NCBI GenBank assembly: GCA_965116935.1
Contig: OZ220737.1
Span: 124,001 to 188,000 of the forward strand
Direction of reading: 5' to 3'
DNA from: VXYL01 sp965116935
Lineage (GTDB): Bacteria > Pseudomonadota > Gammaproteobacteria > Pseudomonadales > Azotimanducaceae
DNA: 64,000 nucleotides
Part shown: positions 1 to 6,066 of the stretch, piece by piece
Position numbering within the stretch: position 1 is the stretch's first letter
How the letters are laid out: every line of letters begins with the position of its first letter
The notes under the pieces: model-generated
Told to the model about the DNA's origin: nothing
Seen by the model: only the letters and a program-made list of their open reading frames with translations
Databases searched by the model: none
Made by a program: the position numbers and the translations under genes

Positions 1-1
1 C

Positions 2-610
2 CACCTCATCGGCGAGGACGGCAACCCCATCCTGTTCGTGGCACGACCCGACCTGGCACCGAAGACCAAGGACATCCTCTACCAAAGACCCGATGACCTA
101 GCCCACGATGGCAGGACTTGGCGCGCCCATCTGCTCGACTACAACCATCGCAGCCACAATCCGCTCGGCATCCCGCCGGCGTGGCAGCTCTACAGGCCTC
201 CTATCTACGCTGAGTTTGCTGACGCGTTCGGTGTCGAGAACCTGTTCATCCTCTCCGCCGGTTGGGGCCTGCTGGCAGCGGATTTCCTGACGCCGCAATA
301 CGACATCACGTTCACCAGCCAAGCCGCCATCCACAAGAGGCGTTCCCGAAGGGATCGGTTCGCCGACTTCCGCATGCTGCCGGACGATTGTGAACAGCCC
401 GTGGTGTTCCTCGGCGGCAAGGATTACGTCGGCCTGTTCCAGGCGTTGACCCGCCGCTCGGCCGGGAAACGCATCGTCTTCTACAACTCCGCCACCGCGC
501 CCGAAGCCACAGACTGTCGCTGCGTTCGCTTCGAGACAACGAGGCGGACGAACTGGCACTACGAGTGCGCGAAGGCGCTGATTGATGGCACCCTGGATCT
601 ACCCCTTTGA
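2..610 (+). CDS. DUF6884/YaaA-like protein, 5' end outside window
   Basis: The reading frame is open from base 2. The first possible start inside the window is GTG at 38, but the 12 codons before it continue the frame without a stop, so the gene probably begins upstream. The protein has the pattern LSAGWGLL followed by a DIT motif, as in DUF6884 and the distantly related YaaA fold, some members of which bind DNA or act in nucleotide modification. The chain ends at a TGA at 608-610. Function cannot be assigned. A truncated IS follows about 80 bases downstream, so this may be the edge of a horizontally acquired segment. The family call is from memory of the motif and is moderate. Confidence 0.55.
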   Translation, partial: HLIGEDGNPILFVARPDLAPKTKDILYQRPDDLAHDGRTWRAHLLDYNHRSHNPLGIPPAWQLYRPPIYAEFADAFGVENLFILSAGWGLLAADFLTPQYDITFTSQAAIHKRRSRRDRFADFRMLPDDCEQPVVFLGGKDYVGLFQALTRRSAGKRIVFYNSATAPEATDCRCVRFETTRRTNWHYECAKALIDGTLDLPL

Positions 611-687
611 CGACGCTCCCGCTGCGCCAAGAGCAACCGCGCTCGCAGATGGTGTTCTGTTAGTCCAAAGCACTAATGCCCCCTTAG

Positions 688-1161
688 CGCGGCATCGGCG
701 ACCTTGCGTCGGGCAATGCCTTCCTGCCGGCTTTCATGGCGGACTTCAACGCCCGCTTCGCGGTGGCGCCGGCGTGCCCGGAGGACGCGCACCGGCCGGT
801 GCTGCACGACGCCGGGGAACTGGCGCTGATCTTCAGCGAGCATCACGCGCGCAAGGTGACGAAGAACCTGACGGTGCAGTTCGAGTGCGAGACGTGGCAG
901 GTGACGGGGGCGGGCAGGGGGCGCCGGCTGCAGGGCGCCGAGGTGACGGTGTGCAAGGGCTTCGACGGCCGCGTGACGGTGCTGCGGGAGGGTCGCGAGT
1001 TGCCGGTTCGGCGTCTGGCCGCCGGCGAGCCGGCCGCTGCCGTGGAGGACGAGAAGACGGTTCGGGATCGGGTCGCCGAGGCCAAGGCGGCGCAGCGGTC
1101 GCGGCCGGCGCACAGGCCGGCGCCGGACCATCCGTGGCGCAGGGGCTTCCAGGCCGCCTGA
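688..1161 (+). pseudogene. C-terminal remnant of an integrase-type (ISNCY-like) transposase
   Basis: The frame opens directly after a TAG at 685-687 and reads GNAFLPAFMADFNARF, then AHRPVL. This is the C-terminal end of the rve-domain transposases usually filed under ISNCY, where a 'DFN-RFA' segment precedes a small C-terminal domain. About 157 codons survive and the catalytic DDE core is missing. An ATG at 736 could start translation, but the similarity extends upstream of it, so this is a fragment rather than a small gene. The bases downstream, to about 1454, look like the original IS end. The family call is moderate. That it is a truncated transposase is fairly sure. Confidence 0.7.
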
Positions 1162-1406
1162 CCCCACACGATCCGGCGAACGGCCGAAGGCGCGGCGCCC
1201 GTCGGACAGGCGGTGGACTTGTGGACGAGTCCTTCGGACCGGCGCGTGTCCTTCGGAACGCATGGACAGCCCGTGGACAACGGGAGGACCCGTTGCCCAC
1301 CGCCTGCCCACGCTCACGCGCCTCTCGCCCACAACCCCACCGCCCAACAACAACCTCTCCCCACCGGAGTCGGCGGGTGACCAGAGCCGCCTTCAGACAG
1401 CCCTTC

Positions 1407-1454
1407 AAAGGGGACATTTCTGTCTTGGAGAAAAGGGGACACTTCTGCTTTGGA
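1407..1454 (+). repeat. Tandem 24-bp repeat at the former IS 3' end
   Basis: Two adjacent imperfect 24-base units, 1407-1430 and 1431-1454, each contain AGGGGACAYTTCTG followed by TTTGG or CTTGG. Such GGGGACA-bearing repeats are often found at the ends of integrase-type IS elements, so they probably mark the transposase-binding end of the remnant at 688-1161. The stretch 1162-1406 between the stop codon and this repeat holds no gene I can recognise. Confidence 0.6.
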
Positions 1455-1537
1455 TTGACACGCTTAGACAACCCCTTTCCAAGCCAGTCGGTTGCAGGTA
1501 GTTTGCGGGGCTTTGCCAAGACCGAAAGGACACCGCG

Positions 1538-2008
1538 ATGCCCTCCCGCCGCAAGCTGATCGAACTCGATGCCGACGAAGTGCGCGACTACCTCACCGCC
1601 GAGAAGACCCTCATCATCGTCTCCAACGGCAATCGCGGCTATCCGCACGCGATGCCCATGTGGTTCGCGGTGGACGACGACGACGCCATCGTTTGCACCA
1701 CCTTCCGCAAGAGCCAGAAGGTGCTCAACTGGCAACGCGACCCGAAGGCGACGCTGCTGGTGGAAACCGGCGAGGAGTACGCCGAGCTAAAGGGCGTGAT
1801 GATCTACGCAAGCTGCGAGATTGTGGACGAATTGGAGGACGTGAAGGACACCTTGGCCGCCATCAACGCCAAGGGGGAACTACGCGACGGCGAGTGGGAG
1901 AAACTGCGCGAGGCGGTGTCTGGCACCGCGCCGAAGCGCGTGGTGCTGCGGTTCAAGCCGGAGCGGTACATCACCTGGGATCACACGAAGCTCGGCGGGC
2001 GCTATTGA
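1538..2008 (+). CDS. Pyridoxamine 5'-phosphate oxidase-like (split beta-barrel) flavoprotein
   Basis: A 156-residue protein with the split beta-barrel fold used by PNPOx-like and F420- or FMN-binding reductases. It starts with a short helix, then strands around residues 20-70 (IIVSNGNRGYPHAMPMWF, then TTFRKSQKVLNWQRDP), where the 'K-S-x-K-x-x-N' and 'DP' features are typical of the cofactor-binding half. It ends with KPERYITWDHTKL. GAAAGGA lies about 9 bases before the ATG. It is followed by a strong terminator-like hairpin and so is probably monocistronic. The substrate is unknown. A stand-alone domain of this length is more often an F420/FMN reductase than a true PdxH. Confidence 0.8.
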   Translation: MPSRRKLIELDADEVRDYLTAEKTLIIVSNGNRGYPHAMPMWFAVDDDDAIVCTTFRKSQKVLNWQRDPKATLLVETGEEYAELKGVMIYASCEIVDELEDVKDTLAAINAKGELRDGEWEKLREAVSGTAPKRVVLRFKPERYITWDHTKLGGRY

Positions 2009-2088
2009 GGCGCTGAAAACGGCGCGATCGGGCCGTTTACCGAGGAAAATTTGCCTCGTGCAGGCCATTTCCAGCCATTTCCTACGTT

Positions 2089-2113
2089 AGTCGGGCGAAG
2101 GCCCGACTTTTTT
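2089..2113 (+). terminator. Rho-independent terminator-like hairpin
   Basis: An 8-bp GC-rich stem (2089-2096 with 2101-2108) closes a GAAG loop and runs into six T residues (2108-2113). It probably ends transcription of the PNPOx-like gene. A related T-rich stretch occurs in the leader of the second small peptide gene at about 4070-4084, so this element could instead be part of a conserved leader acting as an attenuator for the peptide at 2174. Confidence 0.65.
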
Positions 2114-2173
2114 ATCTTTCTGGCCCGACCACAATTCCCTTCGATTCATTCACGCAAATCACAGGAGGAAAGC

Positions 2174-2479
2174 ATGAAGAATCGGAATCGCATTGCAGCA
2201 GGAGCTCTCGTGGTGGCTGGGTTGGCTTCGACCGCGTTTGCGGGGGCACCGGAGGCGGACGCCTTCGCACCGACGGCCGACGTGGGCTACATGCTGGCAA
2301 CGTACGTCTCGGACGACCCAGTCATCCACAACGCTGGTGCTGGTGCCGGCGGCGCTGCGGGAGGGACTCTCGGTGGCGCTGCTGGTGGTTGGCTTGGCTT
2401 CAAGATCGGCGCCAAGCTGGGCGCTGCTGTCGGTGGCCCCATCGGGGCGATCGTAGGTGCCGGTGTAGGTGCTGGCTAA
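2174..2479 (+). CDS. Small exported glycine-zipper peptide (bacteriocin-like candidate)
   Basis: A 101-residue precursor. ATG at 2174 is chosen because a strong AGGAGGA lies just upstream and a Sec signal peptide follows directly (MKNRNR, then a hydrophobic stretch ending STAFA at about residue 23). The mature part has an acidic stretch, then an extremely glycine- and alanine-rich C-terminal half with many GxxxG-type repeats (GGAAGGWLGFKIG, then GGPIGAIVGAGVGAG). Such glycine zippers form tightly packed transmembrane helices in pore-forming peptides and class II bacteriocins. There is no double-glycine leader. It is 38 bases upstream of an M48 protease gene in the same orientation. Toxic, structural or signalling roles are all possible. 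No homologue is recognised. Confidence 0.7.
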   Translation: MKNRNRIAAGALVVAGLASTAFAGAPEADAFAPTADVGYMLATYVSDDPVIHNAGAGAGGAAGGTLGGAAGGWLGFKIGAKLGAAVGGPIGAIVGAGVGAG

Positions 2480-2517
2480 GCACGCTCTGCCAACGGTCTG
2501 AGGGAGGAAACGCCGTC

Positions 2518-3645
2518 GTGGTGTACTCGATTGGAGGTGTCGCGGCTGCGATTATCTCGGCCTGCGTCCTAGCCGCGTTGCGACTGAAGGCAACGCGCAC
2601 TCGTTCGAACTCCCTCGACATCGCCGCGGTCATAGGTGGGCTGGTCTTCCTCGCCTCGCTTGTGGCCGCGGCAACAACCCCGCTACTAGCCACCATGGAT
2701 GCGATCGCCGCGCTTCCCATAAAGGGCTGGCAACGAGGCGCCTCGATGGGTGCATTTTTGGGCGTGACGCTGTTCCTGACGTTTCGAGTGCTGTTTGTGG
2801 ACGTGCTGGCATCTCTCCTCCTGTGGACGACGCGCAGGGAAGACGAGGATGCCCAACCACTCACCACAGTCGTCAAAGACCGGCTCATTCAAGCGGCGGT
2901 GTTTGCGGGCCTCTTCGCAGCCCTTTACTCCCTCATTGGCTTCGACATCGCATGGCTGCCCTTGCTGGCTCTCCCGATGTTCGTCGCGGCGTTACCGATC
3001 TATCAAGGCCAAATCCATCCTTGGATCGAGTATCGCAAGGCAAGAGAGATCAGCGACGACGAGTTACCGGAAATCAGGACCTGGTTGCGCGAGGCCTGCG
3101 AGGGCCGAGAAATGCCCCGATTCAAGATTCGGGTCCGGGAAACCGACCTGAACAACGCCATGGCCACGGCCGGCATGTTTGGCCACCTAGTTGTGTTGGG
3201 CGGCGGCCTGCTCAAGAACATGGAACCGCATGAGCTGAAGGCAATCCTTGCGCACGAGATCGCTCATGTCGTGAACCGCGACATGCTTTGGCTGACGCTC
3301 ATCAGCATCGCCGGATCGGCCTGCTACATCACTTGGCTGACGCTCGTGGAACCGGGCCCTATCATGGAGTCGGGTGGCATTCGCACCGTAGTAGGCATCG
3401 GGTTGTTCATCGTCGGCGCCGCTATCTCGTTCCTCCCATTGCCGGCAATCGTCTCCCCACGCCTCGAATTCCGAGCCGACCGAGTCGCCGCCACCATGCT
3501 GGGGGACACCCGCGCGCTCGCCAGTGCACTGACAAAGATGTCCGAGTTGACGGAAACGCCGATGGACCAGAGAACCTGGACGCATCCAAGCTACAAGGCG
3601 CGACTCGAGGCCCTGGCCCAACTCCAAGAGCGCCTGCCCAAGTAA
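2518..3645 (+). CDS. M48-family membrane zinc metalloprotease
   Basis: A 375-residue integral membrane protease. GTG at 2518 is chosen because AGGGAGG (2501-2507) sits 10 bases upstream. Hydrophobic segments fill roughly residues 5-25, 35-60, 75-100 and 120-150. The zinc site is HEIAH at about 246-250, with the third ligand glutamate about 67 residues later in EFRADR. Another hydrophobic hairpin lies between them, as in HtpX and Ste24-type enzymes. The active site faces the cytoplasm in HtpX. The gene follows the glycine-zipper peptide closely, so it may process, mature or degrade that peptide. A general membrane quality-control role is the alternative. Confidence 0.9.
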   Translation: MVYSIGGVAAAIISACVLAALRLKATRTRSNSLDIAAVIGGLVFLASLVAAATTPLLATMDAIAALPIKGWQRGASMGAFLGVTLFLTFRVLFVDVLASLLLWTTRREDEDAQPLTTVVKDRLIQAAVFAGLFAALYSLIGFDIAWLPLLALPMFVAALPIYQGQIHPWIEYRKAREISDDELPEIRTWLREACEGREMPRFKIRVRETDLNNAMATAGMFGHLVVLGGGLLKNMEPHELKAILAHEIAHVVNRDMLWLTLISIAGSACYITWLTLVEPGPIMESGGIRTVVGIGLFIVGAAISFLPLPAIVSPRLEFRADRVAATMLGDTRALASALTKMSELTETPMDQRTWTHPSYKARLEALAQLQERLPK

Positions 3646-3742
3646 TCAGGTAGGCAGGCCTTCAGACGGAAAGCACCCCGTATTCCCTCGCGCCGCTAGG
3701 CGCGCTTCTGGTGAACCCGCGCACACGCGCTCTTTCGGTGCG

Positions 3743-3908
3743 CTAACAGCCTGTCGGACTTGTGATGGGCGGGCCCTTCGGAGGGAAGGCACTCTGCCTT
3801 CCCTGCGCGCCCTTTGGCGCGCTGACCCCTACATGCAATAAGGAAGCGCCCATCGGTGCTAGGGAAGGCAGAGAGCCTTCCCTCCGAAGGCCGGCCTTGT
3901 CGCACTCC
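3743..3908. repeat. Intergenic palindromic repeat, family B
   Basis: The gap 3646-4138 has no gene. It contains a nested palindrome that begins CAGCCTGTCGGACTTG and holds two facing copies of a CGGAGGGAAGGC-type motif around a variable centre. Closely related copies lie at 37711-37796, 43977-44140 and 60229-60395. It is mobile-element-like or structural, with no coding content. Confidence 0.75.
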
Positions 3909-4138
3909 AAGGAAGCCAGATTCCCCCCTTTGGAATCCCGTCCTGGCGATTCTCTAGCGTCTGTCCGACTTCCCATAGCATGAATCATGCTATTCATCGA
4001 CTGTTCCCTCTCTGAGGCGTTCCCATGCAGCTCACGAATGGCGTTTTTCCTACACTAACGTGGCAAAAGTCCGGCTTTTTTATCCCTTCGATTGGTGCAG
4101 CATGTCCCTCCCCAAATCACCATCCGAAGGAGGATGAC

Positions 4139-4384
4139 ATGAAGAAGCGAATCGCATTTGCGGCTCTTGCCGTCGCAGGCATGGCGTCATCGGCGCTGGC
4201 GCTCTCGCCGGAAGCACAAGACGGGAGGAAGGTTCCTACTGCTGCGCTCACGGTTGCGGTCGCCTATGCACCGGGTGCGCCGCTTGGTGGTGTTCACGCC
4301 GCGTTCGACTCGGTCTGGGCCGGGGCGTACGACACCGGCGCGGCGCTCGCTGGCTACGATGTGGGCTGGATCCTCACCGCCTGA
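4139..4384 (+). CDS. Second small exported peptide, related leader region
   Basis: An 81-residue precursor with a clear Sec signal peptide (MKKR, hydrophobic core, cleavage likely after SALA at about residue 21). AAGGAGG precedes the ATG. The mature part of about 60 residues is small-residue rich (GAPLGGVHAAFD, then GAYDTGAALAGYDVGWIL) but less glycine-rich than the peptide at 2174. Its upstream region shares short blocks with that of the first peptide, including TTTCCTAC-like, CTTTTTTATC, CCCTTCGATT and the AGGAGGA site, so the two are probably diverged duplicates with common control. A SpoIIM-family gene follows after an intercistronic hairpin. It may be a bacteriocin-like or two-component peptide partner. 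The function is unproven. Confidence 0.65.
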   Translation: MKKRIAFAALAVAGMASSALALSPEAQDGRKVPTAALTVAVAYAPGAPLGGVHAAFDSVWAGAYDTGAALAGYDVGWILTA

Positions 4385-4433
4385 CGGGCCGTCGTTTAAG
4401 CCCATCGGGCGCAACGCTTCCCTATGGCCTTGC

Positions 4434-4467
4434 CCCGACACCGAGCAGCCTTTTGCCCGGTGTCGGG
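4434..4467 (+). promoter_or_regulatory. Intercistronic stem-loop between peptide and SpoIIM genes
   Basis: A perfect 10-bp stem (4434-4443 with 4458-4467) encloses a 14-base loop and has no T tract after it. Its position, 50 bases after the small peptide's stop and 28 bases before the membrane-protein start, suits an mRNA-stabilising or partial-termination element that would give high peptide and low membrane-protein expression. That role is inference. Confidence 0.6.
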
Positions 4468-4495
4468 TCCACATCATGCTTTTGCGAGAAAACCC

Positions 4496-5077
4496 ATGGA
4501 CCGCAAGTCTTGGATCCGAAATCTGGCCATCGCCCTCGCAATGTGGGTTGGTGGCGCAATGCTGGGGTTCGGTTTCGCGGGCCACGTTGCACACGCACCC
4601 CTTGACGCGCCAACGGTGGCCAGCGCCGAAGCACCGAAGTCGGCTGGCCCCACTGGCCGAGAACTGTACTTCGGCATCCTCGGGAGGAATCTCGCCGTCT
4701 ATGTCTGGCTTCTGTGCGGAGTCGTGTCGCTCGGCATCAGCACGGTTGCAGTCACGCTGTTCAACGGCATCCACCTTGGCCAGACAATCGCCTTGGCGGC
4801 CACAGCGGGCACCTCCGCAACCTCCGTGGCCTGGCTCATCCTCCCGCACGGCGTGCTCGAAGTGTCCGCCTTTCTGGTTGCTGCCGCACTCGGCATGCTC
4901 GGCCCTCGACTCGCCTACGCATGGCTGTCAGACGACGGGCGGCTTGGAGCGAAGTGCCGTCAACTGGCCCGGCTTTGGCCCATCGCAACCCTCGGCGCCG
5001 TCGCTCTGGTGGTCGCCGCCGGCGTTGAGACATATGTAACCGTGCCGCTCGCGGGGTGGCTAGGGGCGGGGCGATGA
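4496..5077 (+). CDS. SpoIIM (DUF95) family membrane protein
   Basis: A 193-residue membrane protein. ATG at 4496 gives an N-terminal transmembrane segment directly after MDRKSWIR. The SpoIIM/DUF95 signature is visible across residues about 75-135: a hydrophobic segment, FNGIHLGQ, then WLILPHGVLEVSAFLVAAALG, matching the 'LPHG-xE-x-A' core of the family. SpoIIM itself acts in Bacillus engulfment. DUF95 proteins are also standard members of circular-bacteriocin clusters, where they serve in export, maturation or immunity. The last four bases overlap the next frame at an ATGA. Together with the preceding small exported peptide this suggests a peptide export or immunity role here, which is inference. 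Confidence 0.85.
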   Translation: MDRKSWIRNLAIALAMWVGGAMLGFGFAGHVAHAPLDAPTVASAEAPKSAGPTGRELYFGILGRNLAVYVWLLCGVVSLGISTVAVTLFNGIHLGQTIALAATAGTSATSVAWLILPHGVLEVSAFLVAAALGMLGPRLAYAWLSDDGRLGAKCRQLARLWPIATLGAVALVVAAGVETYVTVPLAGWLGAGR

Positions 5078-5117
5078 GCAAGTTTCCGCTCCCGCGCTGC
5101 CCTACCTCTCGCCAGCG

Positions 5118-5678
5118 GTGTCAGCAAGCGCCCCGTGGGCGCTGTGGCTGATCGGACTTGGCGTAATGACGGTGGTAGCCACCGAAAGTCTATTCCGGGA
5201 CGTGCCCCCGGATGTGGCCGCCATCGGCACCTTCGCAACCTACGTCACCGCTGCCACGGTGGCGCTGCTCCTGGTCGGCTTCATGTTCCTGTTCGCCCTC
5301 AGTTGCTCGCTCATGCTCTCGTGGCTGCAAGAGTCGCTGCGTCCAGCGATGGTGGCCCGCGCCGTGTGCCTCGCGTTCTGGGCCATGACAGCCAATGCGT
5401 GGATCGGAGCCGTGCTGGTGCTTGTCGACCCGCCGCCGAGCATCGACGTGGATGTCCTGCTGCTCCCATCCTCCGACGAAAGCGCCGAGGATGTGCTCGG
5501 CATGCCCTGGCTGAACGAACTGCGCAACGTCTGCAGCGTCATCTTCGCGGTGGCCTGCTTCGCCCTGCTCGCACGCTCTGTCAGGCCGCTGCATGCCCTA
5601 CTGGCTGTGCTATTCGCTTCCGCCACCGTGGCCTTCGTCACCGCCGCAATCGGCTGGGTCGGGGATACCGGTCTGTGA
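5118..5678 (+). CDS. Polytopic membrane protein, unknown function
   Basis: A 186-residue very hydrophobic protein with about five predicted transmembrane segments (around residues 5-22, 30-60, 70-105, 138-155 and 160-182) and one acidic soluble loop near residues 108-128 (DVDVLLL, then DESAEDVL). GTG at 5118 is the first start codon in the open frame. An in-frame ATG at 5166 is the alternative. It lies 40 bases after the SpoIIM-family gene in the same direction and so is probably its operon partner. No family is recognised. Position suggests an accessory, transport or immunity component of the peptide cluster. Confidence 0.65.
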   Translation: MSASAPWALWLIGLGVMTVVATESLFRDVPPDVAAIGTFATYVTAATVALLLVGFMFLFALSCSLMLSWLQESLRPAMVARAVCLAFWAMTANAWIGAVLVLVDPPPSIDVDVLLLPSSDESAEDVLGMPWLNELRNVCSVIFAVACFALLARSVRPLHALLAVLFASATVAFVTAAIGWVGDTGL

Positions 5679-5750
5679 TGCGTTGCGCCGGCACGCTCGC
5701 GGGCGTAGGCTCGAAGGCGAAACACCACCAAAGCCCAAGGAGGCAAACTC

Positions 5751-5972
5751 GTGGACATTTCCATCAAGTTCTGCATGTCTTGAAACTACAAGCCCAAGGC
5801 GGTCAGTCTGGCTGCCAAGCTGCGCGAAGCCTTCGACACGGAGCCCATGCTCATTGAAGGATCGGGCGGCATCTTCGATGTGCACGTGGACGGCGACCTC
5901 GTGTATTCGAAGCACGAGACCGGTGAGTTCCCGGACGAGGACGCGCTGCTCGCGGAGTTGCAGGCGGCGTAG
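5751..5972 (+). CDS. SelW-like Rdx selenoprotein with in-frame TGA (Sec at residue 11)
   Basis: Read from GTG at 5751 (AAGGAGG at 5737-5743, spacing 7) to TAG at 5970, the frame has one TGA, at 5781-5783. If that TGA is selenocysteine, the product is 73 residues beginning VDISIKFCMSU, then NYKPKAVSLAAKL, with GGIFDVHVDGDLVYSK and a GEFPDEDALL tail. This is the complete thioredoxin-like Rdx (SelW/SelT/SelH) pattern, with the redox CxxC replaced by CxxU at exactly the TGA. A hairpin with a GU-containing apical loop lies just downstream, as a bacterial SECIS requires. The product would be a cytoplasmic redox protein. The alternative is a TGC/TGT to TGA mutation or error. No sel genes are in this window to test this. 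Confidence 0.8.
5798..5816 (+). promoter_or_regulatory. Candidate bacterial SECIS hairpin
   Basis: Inside the SelW-like frame, 14 bases after the TGA, a 7-bp stem (5798-5804 with 5810-5816, two G-U pairs) closes the five-base loop AGTCT. AGC at 5791-5793 can pair with GCT at 5819-5821 to extend it. The loop carries GU at 5806-5807, about 23 bases after the TGA. Position and loop content resemble the E. coli fdhF SECIS element, whose loop is GGUCU-like. Confidence 0.65.
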
Positions 5973-6066
5973 GCAGCCCGAAGCCGGAGAAACAGAAGGA
6001 CCTTAGGGGCGGGGGTTGTCCCGGGGTTGTCCCCGCCCGTGTCGGGCAACAAACGGTCTCGGCAGG

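Noticed and set aside
5781..5783. TGA read as a stop, giving a pseudogene or sequencing error
   Set aside because: A single TGA at exactly the CxxC/CxxU position, with intact flanking sequence, a perfect ribosome-binding site and a GU-loop hairpin, is better explained by selenocysteine. The error model is kept as the stated alternative.
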